Source: Methanomicrobiales archaeon (GTDB lineage Archaea; Halobacteriota; Methanomicrobia; Methanomicrobiales; JACTUA01). Taken from it: 64,000 nt of DNA. The translations under genes and the position numbers were made by a program. Below the pieces are notes generated by a model. That model worked only from the letters and a program-made list of their open reading frames with translations, ran no database searches and had not been told where the DNA came from. The number at the start of each line of letters is the position of its first letter. Within the stretch, counting starts at the first letter, position 1. Shown here piece by piece: positions 23,136 to 32,373 of the stretch. Where the stretch lies: contig JASEFH010000005.1 in assembly GCA_030019205.1 (NCBI GenBank), positions 62,001 to 126,000 of the forward strand, given 5' to 3'.

Positions 23136-24551
23136 ATGACACATGTACGGTTACTCAGGTTACTGATTGCAGGACTCTGCCTCCTGCTGGCGGGATCGCA
23201 GGCTGTACTCGCGATCCAGGTGAGCGGCGGCAGTGCGGTGGTGAACTCTCTTGGCGAGACCGCCTCTATGGATATCCGGCTGGACAGCGCCCCGCAGGGT
23301 CTGTCCGGCTACAACATCTCGCTCGCCCTCTCCAATCCGGGTGTGGGAGAGATCGTGGCAGTGAGCTTTCCTTCGTGGGCAGCAATCCACAGCAATACGA
23401 CCCTTCCTGCCGACAGCGTGGCGCTCAAGGCGGTAGACCTATCTGACACGGCGGGAACCTCGGACATCCTCCTGGCGACGGCTGCATTGCGGGGGGTTGC
23501 AGCGGGGTCCACGAACCTCCTGATCACCGTCAACCAGATGGACGACGACAACGGCGACGAGATGATCCCATCGATGCGCCCCGGTCTCTTCACGGTATCG
23601 GTGAACAGCGCCCCGCAGTTGAGCGCGATTGGGGCCAAGAGCGTGGATGAAGGCCAACTGCTCCAGTTCACGATCGCTGCCACCGACCCGAACGTGGGAG
23701 ATACGTTGACCTTCGCCGCGCTGAACCTGCCCGGTGGGGCAACGTTCGATCCGTCCCCCCGCACCTTTTCCTGGACGCCCACCTACACCCAGGCCGGTGC
23801 GTACTCAGTGAACTTCACGGTCACCGATGGGGAGTTCACGGATTTCGAGGAGATCGTAATCACGGTGAACAACGTGGATCGCTCTCCCACTCTCAGTCCA
23901 ATCGGGAATAAATCAGTCGTCGCGGGAGAGAAGCTCAGCTTCGCCATCTCGGCGTCCGATCCGGATGGGGATCCGGTCTCCTACTCGTTCATCGCATCGC
24001 CTCCGATGGACGGGGCAGTCTTAGGCGCCACGAGCGGAGCCTTCTCCTGGACGCCGACATTGGCGGATATGGGAACATATGAAGTGACGTTCACGGCATC
24101 GGCGGGCGGCCGTATGGATTCCGAGATGATCACCCTGACGGTCAGCGATGGGACAACGCCCACCACTATTCCGGCGGCTGTGCGCATCCAGCCCGGATCC
24201 CTGAAACTGGGAGGCAGCAGAGAGGTAAAAGCAACGATCCATCTGCCCGATGGGTATGCCGTCTCCGCGATCGATAAGGATTCGGTCACCTGCAACGGCG
24301 CGGCTGCCATCCATGGAACCGTGAAGAGAGGATCGAACAGTCTGGTCGTGACCTTCAACCAGGCGGATATGGCTGATCTGGAATCTGGAAGGTATGTGAC
24401 GTTCGTGGTCTTGGGCAGGGTCCTCTCCGGCGGAGAGTGGGTGGCCTTCGAGGGGAGCGACACCATCCGGGTGAACCAGCCAAAGAATGCGGGAACATTT
24501 CAGAAGGGTAGGGATATTTTGCACAATTTCTGGGAGGATTTCGAATGGTGA
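23136..24551 (+). CDS. Secreted cohesin-like protein with two cadherin-like/He_PIG-type domains, 471 aa
   Basis: A signal peptide (MTHVRLLRLLIAGLCLLLAG) is followed by a cohesin-like domain with LDSAPQGLSGYNISLALSNP and FPSWAAIHSNTTLPAD. Two immunoglobulin-like putative domains follow, each with the pattern IG.KSV.EG..L.F.I.A.DP (SVDEGQLLQFTIAATDP and SVVAGEKLSFAISASDP) and FSWTPT. The C-terminal region of about 120 residues (VRIQPGSLKLGGSREVKATI) is unassigned, and no C-terminal anchor is seen. The ATG chosen has AGGAACG upstream. About 290 nt separate it from the preceding cohesin-like gene. It ends before a clear promoter region (TATTTATTA near 24610) for the next gene. Confidence 0.75.
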   Translation: MTHVRLLRLLIAGLCLLLAGSQAVLAIQVSGGSAVVNSLGETASMDIRLDSAPQGLSGYNISLALSNPGVGEIVAVSFPSWAAIHSNTTLPADSVALKAVDLSDTAGTSDILLATAALRGVAAGSTNLLITVNQMDDDNGDEMIPSMRPGLFTVSVNSAPQLSAIGAKSVDEGQLLQFTIAATDPNVGDTLTFAALNLPGGATFDPSPRTFSWTPTYTQAGAYSVNFTVTDGEFTDFEEIVITVNNVDRSPTLSPIGNKSVVAGEKLSFAISASDPDGDPVSYSFIASPPMDGAVLGATSGAFSWTPTLADMGTYEVTFTASAGGRMDSEMITLTVSDGTTPTTIPAAVRIQPGSLKLGGSREVKATIHLPDGYAVSAIDKDSVTCNGAAAIHGTVKRGSNSLVVTFNQADMADLESGRYVTFVVLGRVLSGGEWVAFEGSDTIRVNQPKNAGTFQKGRDILHNFWEDFEW

Positions 24552-24746
24552 AGTGGAGCAGATAATGGATAGTACGAGGCGGAGGCGGGCTGCGACCTGC
24601 CTTTTCCTCTATTTATTAGCACTCGCTGAACTCCGGTCCGGGTATCGCTCCACGATACTCTGAACTCTTAGATCGAACGGACGCTTCGGCCCAGCGACTT
24701 CGGGACCGCTACGACGCCGAAGCAGGAATGTGAGAAGAAAAACAAC

Positions 24747-27700
24747 GTGAAAAAAGGAGAGGGGATGATCTCGATAGTAAAAGAACGAATAGCAGGGAAA
24801 TTGGGGCTGCGACCTGCCGCCTGCCTCGCGATCATCCTGATGGCCTTCATGGTTCTGCCTGCCGCGGCGGTGACGGGGGAGATCCAGGTGATCCGGTACG
24901 CAGACGACTCCGGTGTGGATGCAAGTCCTGTAGACGGCATTGGGGATACATCACATGATATCCCCGGCAGCGCAACCGACAAGGACCACCATCCATTGAT
25001 GGCAGGATTTGAGGAATATCTCGGTGGGCCTTCGGCACCTGATGCCCCGACCGCCGACTTCACCGCAGACCCAACCACCGGCACCGCCCCGCTCACGGTC
25101 CAGTTCACAGATCAATCGACCGGCGACGGCATCAATGGGTGGGCATGGGACTTCGAAAACGACGGCACGGTCGACTCCACCGAGCAGAGCCCATCGTTTA
25201 CCTACGACACGGCCGGCACCTATACCGTGAACCTGACGGTGACGAACGCCGGTGGGAGTGACAGCGAGGTGAAAGCGGACTTCATCACGGTGAGCGAGGC
25301 AGCACTCCTCCCGGTCCTCAACACCAACACCGGTCTCCGCTATGCTACCCTCCAGGCAGCGGTAACCGCAGCCACCGCTGGCGATGAGATCGTCGTCGGT
25401 GACGGGACTTACACGGAGAACGTAGACGTGGACCGGCAGCTCGTCATCCGCTCAGAGAACGGCACTGCCTCCGTTACTGTGAATGCCGCATCGCCAAACC
25501 TGCCGGTCTTCGATGTGAACGCGAACGGCGTCGAGATCCGGGGCTTCTCGGTCCGCGGGCCGACGAACGATCACGTCGCCGGCATCGAGATCGTCGGCTT
25601 CAACGACTGCCTGATCGCTGGGAATGACTGCGCCGGGTGCTACAACGGCATCCACATCGGCGGGACGGGCACGAACAACACGATTGAAGGTAACTACTGC
25701 CACGAGAACACGCGGCGGGGGATCAGCGTCCGGGACAGCGCCCACGGTAACTACATCCTGAAGAACATCGTGGCGAGTAACACAGATGCCGGGTTCTGCA
25801 TCAAGGACTCGACGTATGACAACACTCTCTGGCTGAACGACGTCATCGACAACCGCGTCGAGATCCTGACCGCGACTACGGCGCACTCCCCCGAACCGCT
25901 CACCTATACCTACAACGATGGCATCTTCACCAGTTACCTTGGCAACTACTACTCCGCCTATAGCGGCACCGATGCCGACGGGAACGGGATAGGCACACCA
26001 TCTTATGCCTACGGGAGCGGCGGGGACAACTACCCGCTGATGGCCCGGTTCTCGAACTACGCCGAGACCGAGCCGGCCGTCTTCCTCTGGGGGCCCTACC
26101 TTACCGGCAGCTCGACGACCGGGACGACCGTAAACCTGAAGACTGACGTCGCGGCCGCGGCGACCGTTGAGTACGCGACTGACGCTTACTACACGGCGAA
26201 CGGCGGATATAACCAGAGCGCGAGCGACGGCCTGACGGACGCACTCCACCATATCGCCCTGACAGGCCTTGCGCCCGGCACCCTGTATCATTACCGGGTC
26301 GTGAGCGGCGGCGCAACGAGCGGCGACCTCCACTTCCGCACCTTCCCGGAGAGCGGCCCCTTCACCTTCATCGCCTACGGCGACACCCGGGACCAGCTCC
26401 CGATGTATGACCAGTCACAGCGGCACAAGCTGGTCGCGGATCGCATCGCGGAGGAGGCAGACGCCCTCTTTGTGCTGCACACGGGCGACCTGGTGACCAT
26501 CGCGAGCGATCCCGCCGACTGGGACCGCTACTTCGAGGCCGGCCGAACGATGATGGCGAACCTCTCCGTCTTCCCGGCGCTTGGCAACCACGAGGAGAAC
26601 CACACTCTCTACTACGACGCCTACGATGTTGCTCCCTACTACTCCTTCGACTGCGCCGACGCCCACTTCAGCGTACTCGACAGCAACTCCTGGGCCTGGC
26701 CCGGCATGGCGGCGCAGAGCGCCTGGCTGGACGCCGACCTTGCGGGGACGGCGGCGGACTGGAAGTTCGTCTCCTTCCATCACCCGCCCTACACCTCCTC
26801 GTCCAGCCACTTCGGAGGCTGGACCGATATCCGCGAAGAGTGGGAGGACGAATTCATAACTCATGGCGTGGATGCGGTCTGGAACGCCCACGTTCACGCC
26901 TACGAGCGGTTCCTCGTGCATGGCATCCAGTACGTCGTCGTCGCCACAGGCGGAGCACCTTCCTACGCGCTGGCCGAGCCGAAGTACGAGGGCAGCCAGA
27001 ATAGCCTGGAGAACGCCCTCGGCTACGTAAGGGTCACGGTCGACCCCGCGGCCGGCACGGCGACCGCGCAGATGATCCGCGTCGCGGACATTGCCACGGA
27101 CGGTTCCGGAGCGGTCACTGTCTACCCGGCGGGCATGGTCTTCGAGACGTTCGTCCTCTCGCATGCCGAACCGCCCGTCGCCAACTTCACCGCGGACGTG
27201 ACCTCCGGTGCCGCTCCTCTGGCAGTCCAGTTCACCGACGAGTCCTCCAACGCACCCACGTCGTGGGCCTGGGATGTTGACAACGATGGGATAACCGATT
27301 ATACCACGCGGAATGCGACGCACGTCTACGATACTGCCGGAACCTACACGGTGAACCTCACGGTGACGAATGCCGCGGGCAGCGACTCCGAGGTGAAGGC
27401 GGGGTACATCGTCGTCACAGCAGCCCCGACCGCCAGCGTGCTGCGGATCCAGCCCGTCTCCTCATCGGTGATCGTCGGCGAGACCCGCACCGTCGACCTG
27501 GTGGTGGACCAGGCACCTGGAGGTGTTGCCGGCTTCAACATCACCGTCGCGCTCGCCGACGGGGCGAAGGCCGAGATCACGGCTGTCACCTTCCCGTCCT
27601 GGGCAACCCTCCACTCGGAGGGAGCCCTGCCCGCCGATGCGGTCTGGGTGAAGGGCCTGGACATGAACCGCCAGGTCGAGAGCGGGGCGACGGATGTCGT

Positions 27701-28055
27701 CCTTGCGACGCTCACGGTTCGCGGCGACCAGCCCGGCCCAACGGCCATTCAGGCGACCGTGACCGCACTGGACGACGACGATGGCACCCCCATGAACCCG
27801 GACATCCTCCCAGGGACCCTTACGGTGATCCGGGAGGTGCCGGCGCTGCCCGGCCATCCCGTCCCGACCGATCCGAATGGTGACGGCCTCTACGAGGACC
27901 TCAACGGCAACGGACGGATCGACTATAACGACGTGGTGCTCTTCTTTAACCACATGGAGTGGATCGCCGCCCAGCAGGGCTTTGCCTGCTTCGACTTCAA
28001 CGGCAACGGACGGATCGACTTCGACGATGTGGTCGATCTCTTCTGGGGGGTGTGA
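24747..28055 (+). CDS. Secreted beta-helix/purple-acid-phosphatase-like protein with PKD, cohesin-like and dockerin-like modules, 1102 aa
   Basis: A signal peptide (about 1-41) is followed by a short stub GEIQVIRYADDSG matching the start of the family N-terminal domain, which runs straight into GDTSHDIPGS, a typical end of a NosD-like beta-helix. Next are PKD (98-185), a NosD-like right-handed beta-helix (about 188-438), a fibronectin-like domain (445-535) and a calcineurin-type metallophosphatase (about 538-740). Its metal motifs are YGDTR, HTGDL, LGNHE, HHPPY and NAHVHAYER. PKD (808-892), a cohesin-like domain (899-1028) and a dockerin-like calcium-loop pair (1038-1102) complete it. All phosphatase motifs are intact, so it is probably an active extracellular phosphoesterase. 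The stub at the N terminus suggests a past recombination between surface-protein genes. Confidence 0.85.
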   Translation: MKKGEGMISIVKERIAGKLGLRPAACLAIILMAFMVLPAAAVTGEIQVIRYADDSGVDASPVDGIGDTSHDIPGSATDKDHHPLMAGFEEYLGGPSAPDAPTADFTADPTTGTAPLTVQFTDQSTGDGINGWAWDFENDGTVDSTEQSPSFTYDTAGTYTVNLTVTNAGGSDSEVKADFITVSEAALLPVLNTNTGLRYATLQAAVTAATAGDEIVVGDGTYTENVDVDRQLVIRSENGTASVTVNAASPNLPVFDVNANGVEIRGFSVRGPTNDHVAGIEIVGFNDCLIAGNDCAGCYNGIHIGGTGTNNTIEGNYCHENTRRGISVRDSAHGNYILKNIVASNTDAGFCIKDSTYDNTLWLNDVIDNRVEILTATTAHSPEPLTYTYNDGIFTSYLGNYYSAYSGTDADGNGIGTPSYAYGSGGDNYPLMARFSNYAETEPAVFLWGPYLTGSSTTGTTVNLKTDVAAAATVEYATDAYYTANGGYNQSASDGLTDALHHIALTGLAPGTLYHYRVVSGGATSGDLHFRTFPESGPFTFIAYGDTRDQLPMYDQSQRHKLVADRIAEEADALFVLHTGDLVTIASDPADWDRYFEAGRTMMANLSVFPALGNHEENHTLYYDAYDVAPYYSFDCADAHFSVLDSNSWAWPGMAAQSAWLDADLAGTAADWKFVSFHHPPYTSSSSHFGGWTDIREEWEDEFITHGVDAVWNAHVHAYERFLVHGIQYVVVATGGAPSYALAEPKYEGSQNSLENALGYVRVTVDPAAGTATAQMIRVADIATDGSGAVTVYPAGMVFETFVLSHAEPPVANFTADVTSGAAPLAVQFTDESSNAPTSWAWDVDNDGITDYTTRNATHVYDTAGTYTVNLTVTNAAGSDSEVKAGYIVVTAAPTASVLRIQPVSSSVIVGETRTVDLVVDQAPGGVAGFNITVALADGAKAEITAVTFPSWATLHSEGALPADAVWVKGLDMNRQVESGATDVVLATLTVRGDQPGPTAIQATVTALDDDDGTPMNPDILPGTLTVIREVPALPGHPVPTDPNGDGLYEDLNGNGRIDYNDVVLFFNHMEWIAAQQGFACFDFNGNGRIDFDDVVDLFWGV

Positions 28056-28090
28056 GGGTCCGCCACATCCCGTGGAGGAGTGTTAGACAG

Positions 28091-31000
28091 GTGATTCTCG
28101 TGGGATCCTGGAGATTCTGTGTAAAACTGATGGTATTGGCATCTCTCTGTATTGCCATGCTGATCGTGCCAGCCGTGCAGGCGGCCCCCTCGACCAGTGT
28201 TTCGGTGATCCGGTATGCCAACGACTGTGAGACGATATTAAACCAGAAATCGTACACCTACCAGCAGCTGGAGCGGGAGTTCCCCGTGCACGGGGATGGG
28301 ATGACGCACTACTACTTCCAGGGCCCGACCTTCAACGAGTCCGATCCCTGGGATCCCGGGGAATGGCAGAACGTGGACACCCGGGACTTCGGGGCGGTGA
28401 AGGGGACGGATATCAAGGACCTCTGCGAGGCGGTGGGCGGGATGTCGCCCGGCGAGACGGTGCGGTTCAAGGCGACCGACGGCTTCCAACGCGACTTCTC
28501 CTACGAGGCCGTGTACGGCACTGATCCCCGCAAGGGCCCGATGGTCCTCGCCTGGTACAACGGCGAGGAGTCCCAGGGGGGATACGAGCTCCAGGGCGAG
28601 GGGTACCCTGACACCGGATATTACAAGGGCATGCGGCTCTTCTTCTTCGCCGATACCTCCGGCAATACCGAGGGTAAGCATGTCTTCGGGCACTGGGACA
28701 TGCACGAGACCCTGCCCGAGAGCGACTGGTACTATTACAACGGCATCTGGCCCTCTTCCGGGGGTCTCTCCGTCTACAACATCGACCGCATCCTGATCTA
28801 CAGCGACGATGATCCCGTGGGCGGCATCCAGGTGACGTCGGTGCCGGACGGTGCCCGGATCCTGCTGGACGGAGCGGATACGGGCGAGGTGACCAATATC
28901 ACGCTCACGGACATGCCCCCGGGCGAGTATCTCGTCTCGCTCGCTCTGGATGGCTACGAAGAGGCCGAAGAGACGGTGACGGTGGTGGCCGGCCGAACGG
29001 TCCCCGTTCACGTCGATCTGGTCCCGATGGAGGGTATGGGAGACAGCGGAGCGGATGGAGATCCGGACGCCGACTCCGGCTATCGGGGACGGACGCTAAC
29101 CACGCTGACCCAGGGGACGCTGAACGGCAGCCTGGCAGTCTACCGCAGCAGCGAGGCGGCGGCGACCCTCGCCGGGGGAAAGAGCGCCGCCTACACGATA
29201 CCGGCCCCGCTCCCGCCGAACGCGACGGTGCGCCTGGCCCGGCTCTGCCTCTACACCACGGGCGGATGGGACCGGGCCCTCAAGAAGGGTGCAGAGAGCA
29301 GCCTCTCGGTGACGTTCGACGGGCGGAGCCTGTCGCCCGACCGCAAGTACCGGGACGTGAACGCGAGCGATAATGAGGAGGTGCTCGAGACCGTCTGCTA
29401 CGATGTGACCGCGCTCGCCGCGAAGGGCGGCAACCATACCGTCGATGTGCGGAACACCGGGTCGGGAGATACGACTGTCACTCTCTACGGTGCCGTGCTG
29501 ATCGCCGTTAACGAGGATGCATCCCGCCCGGCGATCACCTACTGGATCGCGGAGGGCTGCGACGCGATCCGGGCGGACCCGGACGAGGGCGTGCTCGAGG
29601 ATGCAGCCACGACCGAGGCGGAGTTTGCCGAGGATGTCAGCGGGGACATCGCAGAAGCCCGGCTCACCATCATCGCCACCGCGGCAACGGGGACCGACGA
29701 GCGCGTCAACCGCATCCTCATGAACGAGGGGGAGTGGGACAACCACCTGGATGGCGGAACGGACAGCATCAGCATCGTCGGGATCGACGTGCGGCCATAC
29801 CTGAAACAGAGCGGGAACCATGCGGAGGTTCGGAGCATCCCCGTGCAGGAGACGGGTGATTATCTGGAGGTGCGCCACGCCATCCTGGTGCTCGCAGAGG
29901 GAATGGCGGGTGCGGAGCCGGCGGGCAATGCCACTCCCACCGGAACCCCCACGCCCCCCGCCACCGCGGTCGAGACCACCCTGACACCGGCCGCCAGCCC
30001 CACGGCATCCGGGCTCACGAACACGTCGCAGCCGCAGGGGGGCGGGGGTATCCTGGGCTGGCTCCAGGCGGTCCTCGACGGGATCCTGCAGTTCCTGCTC
30101 TCGCCCTTCTCCGCCGTCGACGTGCAGAATGCATCGACGGGGGCGGAACCGACGCTCTCACCGCTTCCCACCACCGCGGCCACCCCGGCGCCCGGGGAGG
30201 AGACCCGCAACCGCACCGCCAGCCTCTCCGTCGCCACGATCCCCCCGAGCGCGATGGTCTACCTGGATGGGGTCTATACGGGGAGGACGACTCCGGTGCG
30301 GCTGGAGGATCTCCCCTGCGGCAGCCACAGTCTCCGCCTGGAGCTGGAAGGGTTCACCGCGGAGGAGCGGGAGGTCCTCCTGGAGCATGACGCGAACCTC
30401 TCGATCGTGCTCCGCTCGCGGGCAAAGCCGTTCCCGGATACGATCGGCGAGACGGTGGTCGAAAAGGATCGGGAGGCGGTGCATTCCGGCGGGCTCTACA
30501 TCACCTCCTTTCCCAGCGGCGCCCGTGTGACCGTGGACAATCGCAAGCTCGACAAGACCACTCCCTGCATCGTATATGGGTTAAAAGAGGGGCAGCATAC
30601 GGTGCGGCTGACGATCGGGCAGCAGGATGCGGAGAGCGAGACGGCGAGGGTCTGGGTATACCCGCAGACGATCTCGCCCCTTCACGTCGAGATGAACCGG
30701 AACGAATGGATCCGCACGATCACGGTCGAGTCCGAAGCCTACCGGCGGGAGCACTTCACGGTAAACGGCGCCTATCCGCTGAAGAAGGTCCCCGCCACAG
30801 CGGACATCTCGGGGCTGGATGCCTACATCACCTTCCTCCGCGACGGGTCCTACCGCACCTACCGCCTGGACAACCACCTGAACAGCGGCGACGTGTTCGA
30901 TGTGCCCACCGCCGACCTCCGCCTCTTCAGCCTCCGGGTGGAGTCGGAACCGGCGGGAGCGGATATATTCATCGACGGCTACGCGACCGGCTACTCCACG

Positions 31001-31360
31001 CCCTACAGGATAGAGAACATCTCCGAAGGTCCGCACCGCGTGATGCTCTCGAAGCCCGGCTACACCGCGGCGGAGAAGAGCATCCGCCTGGGGTGGACTC
31101 CGGGGGAGCCGGCGAATCAGACTATCCGGCTCCGGCTGGAGGAGTACGTCTGGGGGTTCCTGACGGTGGACAGCACGCCGGCGGGGGCGAAGATCTACAT
31201 CGACGGGCGGGACAGCGGCGAGAAGACCCCGCACACGTTCCCGGCCATGCCCATCGGATCCTACGACGTGAAGGTGGTCGGGGAGACGGCGTCCCGAACC
31301 CGGGAGCGGGTGACGGTGGTTCCCGGGCAGAACACGCGGATCACCGTCGATCTCACCTGA
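28091..31360 (+). CDS. Secreted protein with Moco-fold-like N domain, DUF3344 and PEGA repeats, 1089 aa
   Basis: After a signal peptide (VLASLCIAMLIVPAVQA) comes a domain shared with two neighbours (30-242), recognised by HYYFQGP, KGTDIKDLCEAVGGMSPGE and FGHWDMHE. A PEGA domain follows (246-312), then DUF3344 (331-607) with ITYWIAEGCDAIRA and a threonine/proline linker. At least four more PEGA domains (about 710-774, 800-867, 944-1015, 1020-1089) have the pattern S.P.GA.V.+DG...G.TTP. No dockerin and no C-terminal helix are present. GTG was chosen as start with GGAGGAG ten bases upstream; the longer in-frame option overlaps the previous gene. PEGA domains are usually envelope-associated, and the function is unknown. 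Confidence 0.8.
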   Translation: MILVGSWRFCVKLMVLASLCIAMLIVPAVQAAPSTSVSVIRYANDCETILNQKSYTYQQLEREFPVHGDGMTHYYFQGPTFNESDPWDPGEWQNVDTRDFGAVKGTDIKDLCEAVGGMSPGETVRFKATDGFQRDFSYEAVYGTDPRKGPMVLAWYNGEESQGGYELQGEGYPDTGYYKGMRLFFFADTSGNTEGKHVFGHWDMHETLPESDWYYYNGIWPSSGGLSVYNIDRILIYSDDDPVGGIQVTSVPDGARILLDGADTGEVTNITLTDMPPGEYLVSLALDGYEEAEETVTVVAGRTVPVHVDLVPMEGMGDSGADGDPDADSGYRGRTLTTLTQGTLNGSLAVYRSSEAAATLAGGKSAAYTIPAPLPPNATVRLARLCLYTTGGWDRALKKGAESSLSVTFDGRSLSPDRKYRDVNASDNEEVLETVCYDVTALAAKGGNHTVDVRNTGSGDTTVTLYGAVLIAVNEDASRPAITYWIAEGCDAIRADPDEGVLEDAATTEAEFAEDVSGDIAEARLTIIATAATGTDERVNRILMNEGEWDNHLDGGTDSISIVGIDVRPYLKQSGNHAEVRSIPVQETGDYLEVRHAILVLAEGMAGAEPAGNATPTGTPTPPATAVETTLTPAASPTASGLTNTSQPQGGGGILGWLQAVLDGILQFLLSPFSAVDVQNASTGAEPTLSPLPTTAATPAPGEETRNRTASLSVATIPPSAMVYLDGVYTGRTTPVRLEDLPCGSHSLRLELEGFTAEEREVLLEHDANLSIVLRSRAKPFPDTIGETVVEKDREAVHSGGLYITSFPSGARVTVDNRKLDKTTPCIVYGLKEGQHTVRLTIGQQDAESETARVWVYPQTISPLHVEMNRNEWIRTITVESEAYRREHFTVNGAYPLKKVPATADISGLDAYITFLRDGSYRTYRLDNHLNSGDVFDVPTADLRLFSLRVESEPAGADIFIDGYATGYSTPYRIENISEGPHRVMLSKPGYTAAEKSIRLGWTPGEPANQTIRLRLEEYVWGFLTVDSTPAGAKIYIDGRDSGEKTPHTFPAMPIGSYDVKVVGETASRTRERVTVVPGQNTRITVDLT

Positions 31361-31379
31361 TGCGGGGTCGGTCCCCGCA
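31361..31379 (+). terminator. Stem-loop after the PEGA protein gene
   Basis: A 7-bp stem, TGCGGGG and CCCCGCA with loop TCGGT, starts immediately after the stop codon. It has no strong T-run, so it may be a weak terminator or an mRNA 3'-end structure. Confidence 0.45.
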
Positions 31380-31536
31380 TCGGGAAGCGTGGTTAATCGC
31401 GGGTAATTAACTTCGAGCCAGAATAGGGGGATTTATTGTTATGGCCGTTGAACAATTCGTATTCCCGAATCGGGTGCTCCGTAGCAGGGCGAATCCATCT
31501 CTTCGCCCGGGTGTGCGGATATCGGGAGAGGGATGC

Positions 31537-32373
31537 ATGCGTATCGAGAAGGTGCTGATGGGGGTGCTCCTGCTGGTCTGCCTCGTGGGAGGCATCGTGC
31601 AGGCAGCGCCGACGACGGAAGTGCGGGTGGTCAAGATTGCCGCCGACGGCGAGACCATCCTGAACGAGACCACGGTCAGTTACCCGTGGATGGAGGCGAA
31701 TCTCCCCGTGCAGGGAGATGGGGTAACGCACTACTACCACCAGGGCCCGGTCTTCGAAGAGGATCAGGAGGGCCGCTGGGACCCGAATGAGACGACGAAT
31801 TTCAAGGACCGGGGCGCGGTGAAGGGGACGGATGTCAAGGATCTCGCCGAGCTCGTGGGTGGCATGCAGCCCGGCGACGAGGTGATGATCCACGCCGTCG
31901 ACGGCTACCATGTGGAGTTCCCCTATGAGAACGTCTACGAGCCGCAGCCGCGGCAGGGCCCGATCGTCGTCTGCTGGTACAACGGCGAAGATTCGCCTAT
32001 AGGGGAGCGCGACGGCGTCGGCTATCCGCCGGACTACTTCGCGGGGATGCGGCTCGTCTTCTTCGCGGACACCTCCACCAACGCGGAGGGCAAACATGTC
32101 TTTGGCAACTGGGATATGCACGAGGTGATGCCGGAGGAGGAGATCCACCTCTTCGACGATCTCTACCCATCGACGAACGGCTACACGGTCAAGTGGATCG
32201 ACGAGGTGCGGATCTACAGCGGGGGCTACCACGGCGAGAAGGGCTCCACGGTGAAGTCCCTTTCGGGGGCGGCGGAGACGACCACGCCCGCCGTCCAGAG
32301 TCCGCTCCCGCTCGCGCCCGTCCTGCTCGCTCTCGTGCTGGTTCTCCTCGTGGGGGTCCGGAGGAACCGCTGA
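31537..32373 (+). CDS. Membrane-anchored single-domain protein of the HYYHQGP/NWDMHE family, 278 aa
   Basis: A signal peptide (ending GGIVQAA) precedes one copy of the domain found at the N termini of the 1838- and 1089-residue proteins: EANLPVQGDGVTHYYHQGP, then KGTDVKDLAELVGGMQPGD, then FGNWDMHEVMPEEE. A short threonine/serine linker and a C-terminal helix PLAPVLLALVLVLLVGVRRNR-like anchor end the protein. The middle part resembles the core of the sulfite-oxidase molybdopterin fold (RD-like LVGG..PGD), without an obvious Mo-ligating cysteine at that place. ATG was chosen with GGGAGAGGG upstream. Its stop overlaps the ATG of the next lipoprotein gene (TGATG), tying the surface family to the Mo/W import operon. 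Confidence 0.8.
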   Translation: MRIEKVLMGVLLLVCLVGGIVQAAPTTEVRVVKIAADGETILNETTVSYPWMEANLPVQGDGVTHYYHQGPVFEEDQEGRWDPNETTNFKDRGAVKGTDVKDLAELVGGMQPGDEVMIHAVDGYHVEFPYENVYEPQPRQGPIVVCWYNGEDSPIGERDGVGYPPDYFAGMRLVFFADTSTNAEGKHVFGNWDMHEVMPEEEIHLFDDLYPSTNGYTVKWIDEVRIYSGGYHGEKGSTVKSLSGAAETTTPAVQSPLPLAPVLLALVLVLLVGVRRNR

